Part shown: positions 10,930-20,011 of the stretch, one piece after another | Layout of the letters: every line of letters begins with the position of its first letter | Numbering within the stretch: position 1 is the stretch's first letter | Source: Rhodoferax potami | GTDB taxonomy: Bacteria > Pseudomonadota > Gammaproteobacteria > Burkholderiales > Burkholderiaceae_C | Direction: 5' to 3' | NCBI RefSeq assembly: GCF_032193765.1 | Contig: NZ_JAVBIJ010000001.1 | Coordinates: 3,472,001 to 3,536,000 of the forward strand | DNA: 64,000 bases | Position numbers and translations under genes: made by a program | The notes under the pieces: generated by a model | Told to the model about the DNA's origin: nothing | Databases searched by the model: none | Seen by the model: only the letters and a program-made list of their open reading frames with translations

Positions 10930-11820
10930 ATGCAACCTGGTGTTCTTTATGCAGCCCTGGCCTACCTGGCCTGGGGGCTCTTCCCGCTTTATTTCAAGCA
11001 ACTCTCCGCCATCCCCGCCCTGGAGGTGGTGATGCACCGCACCGTCTGGTGCATGGTGCTTTTGCTTGCCGTGTTGGCCATGCGCCGCCAGTGGGCCTGG
11101 TTGGGTGCGGTGTGGCGCACCCCTAAAGTGATGGGCGCGTTTGCCCTCTCGGCCGTGCTGCTGGGGGTGAACTGGCTGGTATACGTGTGGGCGGTGCAAA
11201 ACGGCCATGTGCTTGACGCCAGCCTGGGCTATTTCATCCTGCCGCTGGTCAACGTGGGGCTGGGCTTTGTGTTTTTGCACGAGCGCCCGCGCCCTGGTCA
11301 ATGGATTGCGGTGGCTGTGGCGGCCGCCGGCGTGCTCTGGCTGGCCCTGCTCTCGGGCCATGTGCCGTGGGTGGCGCTGGTGTTGGCTGTCACTTTCGGG
11401 TTCTACGGCTTGCTGCGCAAAGTGGGCGCTCTGGGCGCATTGGAAGGCCTCACGTTGGAGACGCTGGTGCTCGCACCGGTAGCGGGCGGCCTGCTGCTCT
11501 GGTGGGGCCTGCAGGGGCAGGGCGCCTTGGTCCAGGGCAGTGTGTCGGACATCGGCTGGCTGCTACTGGCCGGCCCGTTTACCGCGGTGCCCTTGCTCTT
11601 GTTTGCCGCCGGTGCGCGCCGGGTGTCCATGGCCACTATGGGTATCCTGCAATATATCTCCCCCAGCCTGCAACTGCTGATTGGTGTGTGGCTTTATGGC
11701 GAACCCTTCGAGGCGGCCCGGGCTATCGGCTTTTGCCTGATCTGGGCTGCCCTAGGGGTGTACAGCCTCGAGGGCTGGTGGTTCAGCCGCCGCGCAGCGG
11801 CAGACACAAAGGGCAGTTAG
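10930..11820 (+). CDS. rarD: EamA-family permease RarD
   Basis: A 296-residue ten-helix membrane protein of the drug/metabolite transporter superfamily. It begins with YAALAYLAWGLFPLYFKQL, the RarD hallmark, and has HRTVWCMVL and LGYFILPLVNVGLGFVFLHERP in the expected order. The substrate is not known, although RarD has been linked to chloramphenicol sensitivity in other bacteria. It begins 25 bp after the chalcone-isomerase-like gene and may be cotranscribed. It ends 4 bp into the convergent ligase gene. Confidence 0.88.
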   Translation: MQPGVLYAALAYLAWGLFPLYFKQLSAIPALEVVMHRTVWCMVLLLAVLAMRRQWAWLGAVWRTPKVMGAFALSAVLLGVNWLVYVWAVQNGHVLDASLGYFILPLVNVGLGFVFLHERPRPGQWIAVAVAAAGVLWLALLSGHVPWVALVLAVTFGFYGLLRKVGALGALEGLTLETLVLAPVAGGLLLWWGLQGQGALVQGSVSDIGWLLLAGPFTAVPLLLFAAGARRVSMATMGILQYISPSLQLLIGVWLYGEPFEAARAIGFCLIWAALGVYSLEGWWFSRRAAADTKGS

Positions 11821-13367
11821 CGCGGCGGGTAGACCACTTTGCCCCGCTCGCGGATGTGGGCGGTTAGCGGGCTCTCCAAGCCCAGCAGGGCCGCACTTTC
11901 CAGCAGCACCTCGATCACCCTTGGTTCGGGCGAGTAGTGCATGGTTTGCAGCGCAGCGGTGTACAGCGCGCGAGCCGTCTCCGGCGTTACTGGTGTGGTG
12001 GTCACATACGCAAACTGCACTGCGCTGCGAAACAGCACCGCGTCTTTGACTTTTTCATAGGTGTTGTCTTTCAGCTCAGGGCTGCGCGCCTGGGGATGCA
12101 TATAAAGCTGACTCACCCGCGAATACTCCCAACCGGTGAAGGCGGTGATTGCAATCAATGCACCCGCCAGACCACAGGCCACCAACCGAAGGCCGTTTCT
12201 TTGCAGGCCGGTCCCTTGCAGGTGCTGTGCAGTGCACAACATGCCCACCGCCAACAGGGCCGCAACCTGAAACGGCCCGTACCACAGGGGATACTCCAGC
12301 AGGCTGTGCAGCCCGATGACCAGCAGCACACCCCAAGCCAACTGGGTAGTAGGGTGCTGTGCGCGCCACGGCTTGGCGCGGGCCGCCAAAACCAGCGCGC
12401 CACCACACAGCAGGGTCGCAGCCGGCAGCCCCAGCTCCACCGCCAATTGCAAGGGCAGGTTGTGCGCGTTGTCCAGAATTTCACTGAACCGCGCACCGGC
12501 ATAGGGGTGCATGAAGTGGGCAAACTTCAGCTCCCCCCAGCCCCAGCCCGTCCACGGGTGCACCGTGATCAACTCCATTACGTTGGCCCACAGAATCATG
12601 CGGCTTTGGGAGCCTGCGTCCTCTGAAAAACGCGCGAATGCATTGGCAGGGACTTGCCCTGTGAGTGATTGCAAGGCGTAGGGCAGCGCCACGTTGGCAG
12701 CAAGGTAGGCCGCCAGCGCCCACAGGCTCCAGCGCCAAGCGGTGCCCTTGCCTGCGTCTGTGCTGCGCCAGTTCCAGAACCACGCCACCGCAGCAATCAA
12801 TATCCATTGCAAAGCTCCCGTGCGGGAGCTGCTGGCCGCGTTACCCCCAGCCAGTAACAACACCGCAGCCCCTATCGCTGCCGTGCGCAAGGCCGGCAGG
12901 GCCAGTGGGGCCGCATTCGCCGGCCTATGTGCCAAACACAGCAGGCTGAGCAAGCCGATGGAGGTGAGTGTCGCAAACTGGTTGCGCTGGCGCAGATTGG
13001 CGAATGCTGTGCCTTGGCTTGTCTGCATGATCCAATCCGACCAGCCTGGATCCACCGCCCCGAAATACTGCATCCAGGCCATGCTGGCGCTGAGCAGTGC
13101 AGCGAGCAGCCAGCCCCAGGCCATCGTCGCCACCAGGCTCGCGCGCGGCATGCGGTGCCCGCCCACGGCCCACACCAGCAAAAACAACGCGCAGCTGCCC
13201 GCTGTGCCCAAGCGCTGCAGCATGTCAGGGTTGGGTCCCCAGGACAGCGGGCTGACCCAGGGGAAGGCAATCGCCGCCAGCAGCAAGCCGGTGGTGAGTT
13301 GCACCTTCACGATGTGTGTGAGGTCGGGGGCAGCGGGTGACAGTGCGGGGTGTTGTGGCAGCGCCAT
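11817..13367 (-). CDS. O-antigen ligase / PglL-type oligosaccharyltransferase-like protein
   Basis: A 516-residue polytopic membrane protein with about ten hydrophobic helices. A central Wzy_C region (RMILWANVMELITVHPWTGWGWGE, followed by LDNAHNLPLQLAVELGLPAA) carries the NAHN motif in a periplasmic loop. The large C-terminal soluble part resembles PglL-type O-linked protein glycosylation ligases in this order. It would transfer a lipid-linked glycan to lipid A core or to pilin-like proteins. No glycan gene cluster or pilin gene lies nearby, so the acceptor is open. It starts 3 bp after the isomerase gene stop and is in one operon with it. Confidence 0.75.
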   Translation of the reverse strand: MALPQHPALSPAAPDLTHIVKVQLTTGLLLAAIAFPWVSPLSWGPNPDMLQRLGTAGSCALFLLVWAVGGHRMPRASLVATMAWGWLLAALLSASMAWMQYFGAVDPGWSDWIMQTSQGTAFANLRQRNQFATLTSIGLLSLLCLAHRPANAAPLALPALRTAAIGAAVLLLAGGNAASSSRTGALQWILIAAVAWFWNWRSTDAGKGTAWRWSLWALAAYLAANVALPYALQSLTGQVPANAFARFSEDAGSQSRMILWANVMELITVHPWTGWGWGELKFAHFMHPYAGARFSEILDNAHNLPLQLAVELGLPAATLLCGGALVLAARAKPWRAQHPTTQLAWGVLLVIGLHSLLEYPLWYGPFQVAALLAVGMLCTAQHLQGTGLQRNGLRLVACGLAGALIAITAFTGWEYSRVSQLYMHPQARSPELKDNTYEKVKDAVLFRSAVQFAYVTTTPVTPETARALYTAALQTMHYSPEPRVIEVLLESAALLGLESPLTAHIRERGKVVYPPR

Positions 13368-13370
13368 GCC

Positions 13371-13775
13371 TCAGGCCTTGTTAAACAAGGGGTGCAGGGT
13401 GCTGTGCTTGCCGTCAAACACCTCGTGGCCTTCATCGATTTGCACCGTAATGCCCAAGGGTTTGCTGGTTAACACCGCCGCCAGATAAGTGCCGGCGGTG
13501 GCCTTGAGGGCCTCGCCCATTTGCTGGTGCACCACCGGGCTGCGGCCCTTGGCCATACGCAGGTTCATGTACACAAAACCGTAGTCGCCCTTGCCATCAG
13601 CCACAGCACTGTGTGCAGCCGGGTAGGCCAGGACGCGGGTGCCTCCGGTGGGGAAGACTTGTTTGCCGCTCTCGTCGCGCTGGGCGAGCATGGTGTCGCA
13701 CAAACTGCGGCACAGGCCGGACATATCGGCCTCACGGTCGAGATTCGCGGTGTACAAAACAACCAAGTGCGGCAT
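13371..13775 (-). CDS. 5-carboxymethyl-2-hydroxymuconate delta-isomerase family
   Basis: A 134-residue tautomerase-superfamily protein starting MPHLVVLYTANLD, so Pro2 becomes the catalytic N-terminal proline after Met removal. VFPTGGTRVLAYPAAHSAVADG and DYGFVYMNLRMAKGRS match the CHMI (HpaF/HpcD) family. That enzyme isomerises CHM in homoprotocatechuate degradation, but the rest of the hpa pathway is not in this window. ATG 13775 has GGAGAA upstream; a longer TTG start at 13790 is less likely. Confidence 0.85.
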   Translation of the reverse strand: MPHLVVLYTANLDREADMSGLCRSLCDTMLAQRDESGKQVFPTGGTRVLAYPAAHSAVADGKGDYGFVYMNLRMAKGRSPVVHQQMGEALKATAGTYLAAVLTSKPLGITVQIDEGHEVFDGKHSTLHPLFNKA

Positions 13776-13790
13776 GGCAGGGTTCTCCAA

Positions 13791-13857
13791 GTTTTAGAGT
13801 CAAATCGGCCTCTGGCGCAGGTTCTAAGTGCGCGAGTAGCTATCAAAACAGGAGCGG
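13791..13857. repeat. dispersed AGTAGCTATCAAAA-type repeat
   Basis: This spacer between the isomerase and DTW genes holds TCTGGCGCAGGTTCTAAG, then GCGCGAGTAGCTATCAAAA and AGGAGCGG. It resembles similar segments at 28165, 29793, 31505, 36171, 40492 and 53937. The shared core is GCGC-n-(A/G)GTAGCTAT-n-AA followed by TAGC or GAGC. Confidence 0.65.
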
Positions 13858-13858
13858 A

Positions 13859-14647
13859 TTATCCACCGGCCGGTGAAGCTTCTTGCGCCAAGTGTTGTAA
13901 CGCGAGGTGCGCCGGGGTGTCGAGGTGCGGGGGGAGCTGGTGCTTGGCCTGCAGGTAGTGGTGGGTGTAGACCTCCAGCCAGGCCTCCAGCACCAGGGCG
14001 GCACGGGTCTCGCCGGCCAGCTCTAGGCACAGGGCCCCCACTTCACTGGTGCAAAAGTGGTCTTCTCTGCGGGATCGGCGCAACTTGTAGCGCGAGATCT
14101 GCTCGGGCTGCAAGCTGAGCACCGGGAAGCGGTCGAGGTAAGGGCTCTTGCGGAACATCTTGCGCGCTTCCGGCCAGGTGGCATCGAGCAAGATAAACAG
14201 AGGCCGTTTGGCAGGTCCGGAGTCTGCCCCCTCTGGCACCAATGCCGGCGGTGGCAAGGTGTTCATCACCCGCCCCGGCGTCACAAACTCGCCGGGGAAC
14301 ACCACCACCGGCAGCCACTGCGGGTCTGCCAGCAGGGCTAGCAAGGCGGGGTCGACCTCGGTGCGCGCCCAGCCGAAGGCATAGGTGTCTGTCACCACAT
14401 CGGCAATCAGCCAACCCGTGTTGCTGGGTTTGAGAGGCTCAATATCCGCCATGATCAGGCACACCCCGGCGCGCGCCTGCATTCGGGGCTGTAACGCGCA
14501 AATGCAGTGCGCCGGGTTGATGCGGCAGCCTGGGCACCGTTCACCCTTCATGCCGCCGCGCGCCAGAAACGGTTTGCTGCTGCGGGCCAGGCGTGCAGCG
14601 CGCAGGCGCGACACCGCATGGGGTTCTGCGGGAACCGGCTTATGCAT
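13859..14647 (-). CDS. DTW-domain protein (TapT-like tRNA-uridine aminocarboxypropyltransferase)
   Basis: A 262-residue protein. A Cys-rich N-terminal motif (ERCPGCRINPAHCICAL) is followed by the DTW domain with the defining LLDATWPEARKMFRKSP. TapT-family enzymes use SAM to make acp3U at position 47 of tRNA. The alternative is a related acp-transferase acting on another RNA. The start overlaps the stop region of the upstream MarR gene by 8 bp, so both are probably expressed from the MarR promoter. The family is clear; the tRNA target is inferred. Confidence 0.85.
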   Translation of the reverse strand: MHKPVPAEPHAVSRLRAARLARSSKPFLARGGMKGERCPGCRINPAHCICALQPRMQARAGVCLIMADIEPLKPSNTGWLIADVVTDTYAFGWARTEVDPALLALLADPQWLPVVVFPGEFVTPGRVMNTLPPPALVPEGADSGPAKRPLFILLDATWPEARKMFRKSPYLDRFPVLSLQPEQISRYKLRRSRREDHFCTSEVGALCLELAGETRAALVLEAWLEVYTHHYLQAKHQLPPHLDTPAHLALQHLAQEASPAGG

Positions 14648-15137
14648 GGGGTTCCCATCCGTTCATGCGAGCTTGCACCGTCTGCAAGACCGCATACAAA
14701 GACGCGGCCTCCGCCTCGTCCAGCGCGCCAAACAGGTCTTCTGCCAGTGTGGCCTCGAGAGCCAGAAACCAGGCGCTTTTTTGTGCACCCTCCGGCGTCA
14801 GGCTCAGGCGCCACACCCGGCGGTCCCGCTCATCGGGGGTGCGCACCAGCAGTTGCCGGTCTTCCAGCTCGCGGATCAGGCGGGCCATCTGGCCCTTGTC
14901 CCGCCCCATGGACTGCACCAACTGTTGCTGGGTAGCCCCGGGGCTACGCTGACACAGGCACAGCGCGTGCAAATGCAGCGGGCCCAGGCCCTGCTCAACG
15001 TCGGCTGCGAGCATGCGGGCCTTGAGGATTTGCTGGGCATGGCCCGAAGCCGTCATGAAGGCCACAAACGTGGCGACTGTTAACGAGGTCTCGGCGGGGG
15101 CAGGCGTGGGGGGCGTGGAAGTCGGTGTGGTCGGCAT
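14640..15137 (-). CDS. MarR-family transcriptional regulator
   Basis: A 165-residue winged-helix regulator. The recognition region reads GATQQQLVQSMGRDKGQMARLIRELEDRQLLVRTPDERDRRVWRL, with the DxRxxR wing typical of MarR. A Pro/Thr-rich N-terminal tail (residues 1-18) precedes it. It is divergent from the DUF2798 gene, and two palindromes (15148-15193) sit between them. It is therefore probably an autorepressor that also controls that membrane protein. The ligand is unknown. Confidence 0.88.
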   Translation of the reverse strand: MPTTPTSTPPTPAPAETSLTVATFVAFMTASGHAQQILKARMLAADVEQGLGPLHLHALCLCQRSPGATQQQLVQSMGRDKGQMARLIRELEDRQLLVRTPDERDRRVWRLSLTPEGAQKSAWFLALEATLAEDLFGALDEAEAASLYAVLQTVQARMNGWEPHA

Positions 15138-15147
15138 GGCGCTATAT

Positions 15148-15193
15148 GGTTGACTTTATCAACCAATATTTCTACAATGTTGATATTGTCAAC
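15148..15193. promoter_or_regulatory. twin palindromic operators for the MarR regulator
   Basis: GGTTGACTTTATCAACC (15148-15164) and GTTGATATTGTCAAC (15179-15193) share the half-site GTTGA/TCAAC with a 5-nt centre. Their centres lie 30 bp apart, about three DNA turns, so two dimers would bind the same face. They fill the gap between the divergent MarR and DUF2798 starts. Confidence 0.75.
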
Positions 15194-15206
15194 TATTAAC
15201 GCTTCC

Positions 15207-15656
15207 ATGCCTACTTCTGCCTTCCGCAAAATTCCACCGCCCGTTCTCATCTTGCCTACGATCGCTTTGTTGCTCAGCGCCTTCATGACTTGGGCCAATG
15301 CCGCAGCCGGTGCCCCGTTTGCAGCACTGTGGGCGCGCAACTTTGCCACCTGCCTGGTGATGCTTCCGCTGATTTTGCTGGGCATCGCCCAACTCGAAAA
15401 ACTGGTTGCCGTGGTGGCGCCCACGCTGCGCCCGTTCTGGGGCAAGGTGGTGGTGTCGCTGCTGAGCTCATTGGCCATTGAAAGCCTGCTGGCGCTCGTG
15501 ATCTCGCTGATCAACAGCCCGTGGGACGCCACCTTGCCGCTCTACTGGTGGAAGGCCTTCAGCCGCTCGCTGCCTATCGGGCTGCTGATTGGGTTTTTCA
15601 TGGGCTTCTATTTGAAACCCAAGCTCGACGCCATGCGCCGCGCACGCCAGACTTGA
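15207..15656 (+). CDS. DUF2798 small membrane protein
   Basis: A 149-residue protein with three to four membrane helices. LPTIALLLSAFMTW, WARNFATCLVMLPLILL and SLLSSLAIESLLALVISLIN fit the DUF2798 family, which is often paired with MarR or TetR regulators. Function is unknown. I chose ATG 15207 (MPTSAFRKIPP); the ATG at 15177 lies inside the operator region and would place operator DNA in the coding sequence. It is divergent from and probably repressed by the MarR protein. Confidence 0.72.
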   Translation: MPTSAFRKIPPPVLILPTIALLLSAFMTWANAAAGAPFAALWARNFATCLVMLPLILLGIAQLEKLVAVVAPTLRPFWGKVVVSLLSSLAIESLLALVISLINSPWDATLPLYWWKAFSRSLPIGLLIGFFMGFYLKPKLDAMRRARQT

Positions 15657-15706
15657 GTCGCCAGCGTCCGCCATGTTTTGGATGCCTCTCCGACATAATG
15701 TGACCG

Positions 15707-17692
15707 ATGTCAAATTCGCGACCTTGGCGTATCTCGAGTGGCTACTTGTTTCTGGTAGCGTTACTTTTATTGGCCTTTGCGCTGGGCTATCTGGTGGTCC
15801 GTAACACGGTACAAAAAACCGTAGACCACCAGGCGCTGTCGATCGCGCAAGTGGTCGCCAGCCAGGCCGCTACCGCCCGCACGGTGTATTCCCGCGAGAT
15901 TGCTGAAAAGCTACGCCGTGATGGCTCGGGCCCCAGTGAAAACTTTCTCACCATGCCCGGCCATGTGCCGATTCCGGCGCAGTTCTTGAAGCAAATGGCG
16001 CAAGCCGCCAGCCAGAGCACAGACAACCTGTTTGCCTACCGTCCCGTCAGCAAATGGAACCTGGACCCCGGCCAAGGCCTGAACGACGACTTTCTGCGCT
16101 GGGCCTGGCCACAGCTCGAAACCCAAGAAAAATCGGCCCCGCCTGATTTGGTGCAGTGGCGGGTCATCAGCCGTATCGACGAGCAAGACGGTATCCGGGT
16201 GCTGCGCTACCTCAAGGCCGACCCCGCCTCCGACATGTCGTGCGTGGCATGCCACAACGCTTACGAAAAGCGCCCCGACATCCTGGCCCGCCGGACTGCA
16301 GAAGGCATCACCCCCGGCAAGCAATGGAAGCAAAACGAGCTCTTGGGCGCCCTCTACGTCACTGTGCCGCTGGACAAGGCCGAGCTGGTCGCCAAAAGCT
16401 ACGTCACTGACGCCACCTTCTTCTTCGGCCTGATTCTGGTCGCTTCGGTGATCGCCATGATGGCCTACAAAACCCGCACCGAGCGGGAGCTGCGCCACGC
16501 CAAGCGCGCCGCCGAGCAGGCCAACAATGCCAAAAGCGAGTTTCTGGCCAATATGAGCCACGAGATCCGCACCCCGATGATCGGGGTCATCGGCATGACC
16601 GAGCTCGCGCTCGACACCGACCTCTCCCCCCAGCAGCGCGACTACCTGACCACTGTCAAAGGCTCGGCGCAGACCCTGATGGTCATCCTGAACGACCTGC
16701 TCGATTTCTCCAAGATCGAAGCCGGCAAACTGCACATCGAGCACATCGATTTCTCGGTGCTAGAAACCCTCAACGACATCTTGCGCCCCCTCATCGCGCG
16801 GGCTGAAGCCAAGAACATCGCGCTCGAATACCTCTGGCCCACTAACTTACCCACCGTTCTGCGTGGCGACCCCGGCCGTATCCGCCAAGTGCTGAGCAAC
16901 TTGGTGGACAACGCCATCAAATTCACCTCGGAGGGGCAGGTCCGCGTCACGCTCCGCTCCACCCGTTTGCCCAATGGCACGGTAGAGCTGCAGTTTGCGG
17001 TGAGCGACACCGGCATCGGCATGTCGGCAGCCACCCAGAAACACATTTTTGAGTCCTTCAGCCAGGCCGATGCGTCTACCACCCGGGGCTTTGGCGGCAC
17101 CGGGCTGGGCTTGAGCATCTGCAAAAACCTGGTCGAGCTGATGGGCGGCGGCATCTGGGTCGAGAGCGCGCCCTCCATGGGCAGCACCTTCTATTTCACG
17201 ATGCCACTGCAGCCTGCCCAGCAGGGCCCAGCGGTGGTCTACACCCCAGAGGTATCTGCGCCACCCGTGCCAAGCACCCCCGCAAACACAGAGCCTGCAC
17301 TTCCCGGCGCACCTTGCCGCATCCTGCTGGTAGAGGACCACCCGATCAACCAAAAACTGGCCATCACCCTCTTGAGCAAGTGGGGCTACGAGGTGGTGCT
17401 TGCCGAGAATGGGCAAGAGGGCCTGGACCTGTTCAAGGGGGGCCACTGGGACCTGATCTTGATGGACGTTCAAATGCCCGTCATGGGCGGCCTCGAGGCG
17501 ACTCGCGCCATGCGCGCGTGGGAGCGCCAGGAGCAGCGGCCCCGCACCCCTATCATCGCCATGACCGCCAACGCGATGGACCGCGACCGCGCCGACTGCC
17601 TCGAAGCCGGCATGGACGAGCACCTCGCCAAGCCCTACAAGGTCGAAATGCTGCGCATCCTGCTTGCGCGCTTCTTGCTCCGCTCCGAATAA
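15707..17692 (+). CDS. hybrid histidine kinase with c-type heme (DUF3365) sensor
   Basis: A 661-residue inner-membrane sensor. Helix 1 spans about residues 12-30. The periplasmic domain (about 35-230) resembles DUF3365/Tll0287 and carries one c-type heme motif, C179-V-A-C-H183. A second membrane helix follows. The cytoplasmic part has HisKA with H285 in SHEIRTP, HATPase_c (VDNAIKF, DTGIGM, GTGLGLS) and a receiver with phospho-acceptor D587 (LILMDVQMP). Heme suggests sensing of redox state, oxygen or NO. There is no HPt domain or DNA-binding output, so an unlinked HPt or regulator is expected. A CATAAT -10-like element lies just upstream. Confidence 0.88.
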   Translation: MSNSRPWRISSGYLFLVALLLLAFALGYLVVRNTVQKTVDHQALSIAQVVASQAATARTVYSREIAEKLRRDGSGPSENFLTMPGHVPIPAQFLKQMAQAASQSTDNLFAYRPVSKWNLDPGQGLNDDFLRWAWPQLETQEKSAPPDLVQWRVISRIDEQDGIRVLRYLKADPASDMSCVACHNAYEKRPDILARRTAEGITPGKQWKQNELLGALYVTVPLDKAELVAKSYVTDATFFFGLILVASVIAMMAYKTRTERELRHAKRAAEQANNAKSEFLANMSHEIRTPMIGVIGMTELALDTDLSPQQRDYLTTVKGSAQTLMVILNDLLDFSKIEAGKLHIEHIDFSVLETLNDILRPLIARAEAKNIALEYLWPTNLPTVLRGDPGRIRQVLSNLVDNAIKFTSEGQVRVTLRSTRLPNGTVELQFAVSDTGIGMSAATQKHIFESFSQADASTTRGFGGTGLGLSICKNLVELMGGGIWVESAPSMGSTFYFTMPLQPAQQGPAVVYTPEVSAPPVPSTPANTEPALPGAPCRILLVEDHPINQKLAITLLSKWGYEVVLAENGQEGLDLFKGGHWDLILMDVQMPVMGGLEATRAMRAWERQEQRPRTPIIAMTANAMDRDRADCLEAGMDEHLAKPYKVEMLRILLARFLLRSE

Positions 17693-17715
17693 CCTGTACC
17701 CGCGCTCGGTCACGG

Positions 17716-17746
17716 TGCCGCGGTAAAAATGCGGCATCGTTTTTTT
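17716..17746 (+). terminator. intrinsic terminator after the hybrid kinase
   Basis: TGCCGC and GCGGCA pair around a 9-nt A-rich loop and are followed 3 nt later by a run of seven T. GGTAAAAATGCGG inside the loop also resembles a -10 element, so the dienelactone hydrolase gene starting at 17764 could have its own start site here. Confidence 0.7.
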
Positions 17747-17763
17747 ACACAGCAGGAGCAGCA

Positions 17764-18456
17764 ATGGGAACCATGGTTGAATTTCAGCGGCCCGACGGCA
17801 AAGCCGTGCAAGGCTATCTGGCCGTACCGGCCCAAGCACCCAACGCCCCGGCCATCGTGGTCATCCAGGAGTGGTGGGGTCTGAACGACCAGATCCGCGG
17901 CGTCGCCGACCGGCTGGCCCTGGCGGGTTTCCAGGCGCTGGTGCCAGACCTCTACCGCGGCAAATCCACCGTTGAGGCCGAAGAAGCCCACCACCTCATG
18001 ACCGCGCTCGATTTTGGCGACGCCGCCGGCCAAGACATCACCGGTGCGGTGCAGTTCATGAAAACTCGCGCCCCCAAAGTCGGCCTCACCGGCTTCTGCA
18101 TGGGCGGTGCGCTCACACTCCTGGGCGTGACCCAGTCACCGGATATTGATGCGGCTGTGGTCTGGTACGGCTGCCCGCCGCTCGACTACATCGACGCCAG
18201 CAAAATCAAAGCGCCGTTACAAGGCCACTGGGCCACCCAAGACCAGTTCTTTGCTATCGACACCGTAGACGGCCTGGAGGCCAAGCTCACCGCCGCGGGT
18301 GTGGGCTTTGAGTTTCACCGCTATCTGGCCCACCACGCTTTTGCCAACGAAACCGCTGTGGGCCCCAGCCGCACACCCGCCACCCAGTTCGACCCGGTCT
18401 GGGCCCAGCAGGCGTGGGACCGCACGCTGCATTTCTTCGGCAAACACTTGGGCTAA
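17764..18456 (+). CDS. dienelactone hydrolase family protein
   Basis: A 230-residue alpha/beta hydrolase. The nucleophile elbow is GFC112MGG, with Cys in place of the usual Ser as in dienelactone hydrolases. IQEWWGLNDQIRGVADRLALAGF and the late HHAFAN motif (active-site His) fit the family. The enzyme class opens dienelactones in chlorocatechol degradation. No other genes of that pathway are here, so a general carboxymethylenebutenolidase-like role is all that can be said. The frame is open far upstream; ATG 17764 follows AGCAGGAGCAGCA and matches the family start. Confidence 0.88.
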   Translation: MGTMVEFQRPDGKAVQGYLAVPAQAPNAPAIVVIQEWWGLNDQIRGVADRLALAGFQALVPDLYRGKSTVEAEEAHHLMTALDFGDAAGQDITGAVQFMKTRAPKVGLTGFCMGGALTLLGVTQSPDIDAAVVWYGCPPLDYIDASKIKAPLQGHWATQDQFFAIDTVDGLEAKLTAAGVGFEFHRYLAHHAFANETAVGPSRTPATQFDPVWAQQAWDRTLHFFGKHLG

Positions 18457-18481
18457 GCCCGCAGCTGAAGCGCTGTGTGCT

Positions 18482-19030
18482 TCAGAGCCCCAGTTGGATG
18501 GCCTTGTCCTTGGCGAACTTGGCCGCTTGCGGGCTCACAGAGCCCAAGCACACATAGACCGCAAAGTCCGCACCCAGCGCTTCTTTCTGGGCCACCAAGG
18601 CTTCGAGCGGCTCCACCCCGTGGGTGGCCGCTTTGTAGCGTTTGGCAGCGACCAGGGTGACTTGTCCTGCCTTTTCCAAACGAAAGTCGGCCGCACTCCC
18701 CGAGGCGTTGGCCCCCAAACGCGTCACGCTATATCCCTGCTTAACGAATTTGGCGTTTAACTCTGCGGAAAACTCTCGCCACGACAAGCCTGCCAAGCGC
18801 GCTGTCTCGGCCTCTACGGCTGCCGCAGACGGGGTGTTCCATTGCCGCTTGAGTGCCATTGCCGCGATCACCAAGAACGGGAACGTGCCGATGATGCCAA
18901 ACACGACCAGGTCCTTGGGCATCAGAGCGGCGCACATCGCACTGATGACGCCTGCAATCAAAACGCTGTACCACCACGGGTTGCGCAGCAAGATCGCAAA
19001 CAGTGAGTTGGGAGCCATTTTGTATTTCAT
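18482..19030 (-). CDS. membrane-anchored Mrr-type restriction endonuclease-like protein
   Basis: A 182-residue protein. Two N-terminal membrane helices (WWYSVLIAGVISAMCAALM and VVFGIIGTFPFLVIAAMAL) are followed by an Mrr-like PD-(D/E)xK domain. AADFRLEKAGQVTLVAAKRYK supplies D and K, but the QxK of classic Mrr is AxK here. The C-terminal VCLGSVSPQAAKFAKDKAIQL is typical of the fold. Such proteins are common in this order and their role is unproven. Start ATG 19030 (MKYK) is preferred to 19072. Confidence 0.65.
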   Translation of the reverse strand: MKYKMAPNSLFAILLRNPWWYSVLIAGVISAMCAALMPKDLVVFGIIGTFPFLVIAAMALKRQWNTPSAAAVEAETARLAGLSWREFSAELNAKFVKQGYSVTRLGANASGSAADFRLEKAGQVTLVAAKRYKAATHGVEPLEALVAQKEALGADFAVYVCLGSVSPQAAKFAKDKAIQLGL

Positions 19031-19171
19031 TGGGGCATTCTTCGGAAATGGAAACCCGCGATTAAACCGCATCGCGTAGAGACATCATGCGGGCTGCAGT
19101 CTCTAGGGGCTTCCGGACTGTTTGGTATCGGCTATCGCGGCCCCCAGCGCGGGGAGACCGTTACGCTGCCA

Positions 19172-20011
19172 TTAGCCGCCGGCCATGCGCAGCCGGCGTG
19201 CGGCGTCTTCGGCGCGGGCGTCGTCAATCTCGCGCAGCACCGCCAGCATGTCCACATCGGCATGTTGGCGCTCGTAGCGGCCGGTGAGCGGGGTGTCGTT
19301 GGTCAGCATGCCGGCCTGGTACAGGCTCCAGATCTCGGGGCCGTATTCGGTGGTTAGCAGCTCGGGTGCAAACTGCCCGAAAAAATCCCGCAGGTTGCCC
19401 ACATCGCGCATCAGCATGCGCTGGGCGTGGTTGTTGCCCGCCGCATCCACCGCCTGTGGCAGGTCAATGATGACCGGCACATCCACCCCGCCCGCTTCCA
19501 CCCCGGTGTTCGCCAGCAAGATATTGAACTCCGACAAATCCCCGTGCACCACCCCCGCGCACAACATGCGCACCACCTCGCCGATCAGCGTGGCGTGGTG
19601 GGTGAGGGCTTGTTCGGGTGTAAAGGCCACATCGTTCAGGCGTGGCGCGGCGTCGCCATGGGCGTCGGTGACCAGCTCCATGAGCAGCACACCATCGTGA
19701 AAGTTATAGGGCTGCGGCACCCGCACACCGGCTGCAGCCAGGCGGTAGAGCGCGTCTACCTCGGCGCTTTGCCAAGCGGCTTCTTGCTCCTGGCGGCCAA
19801 ACTTGCTGCCCTTGGCCATGGCCCGGGCGGAGCGTGAGTTTTTGACCTTGCGGTTCTCGGTGTAGTCCACCGCCTGGCGAAAGCTGCGGTGGGTGGCTTC
19901 TTTGTAAATCTTGGCGCACAAGGTGTGCTCACCATTGCGCACCACAAACACCATGGCCTCTTTGCCGCTCATGAGCTGGCGCACCACAGTGTCGATGAGG
20001 CCTTCTTCCAT
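19172..20011 (-). pseudogene. RIO-family serine protein kinase, start region apparently frameshifted
   Basis: The 279-residue frame from ATG 20011 has the RIO kinase signatures: SGKEAMVFVVRNGEHTLCAKIYKEA (ATP binding), VHGDLSEFNILL (catalytic loop) and VIIDLPQAVD (metal-binding loop). Bacterial RIO proteins normally begin like MKxPPRLQPL. Here, upstream in frame, the codons for SPRLQSL are present but have no start codon. ATG 20040 opens MKAPP in the other frame. One extra base in the 6-G run (20026-20031, plus strand) would join them as MKAPPRLQSLMEEG. This is either a sequencing error, a recent lesion, or a phase-variable tract. If ATG 20011 is used, the protein is only slightly shortened and may still work. 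Confidence 0.75.

Noticed and set aside
17314..17763. 150-codon in-frame upstream extension of dienelactone hydrolase
   Set aside because: It overlaps the hybrid kinase receiver domain in another frame and crosses the terminator; the ribosome binding site and family start support 17764.
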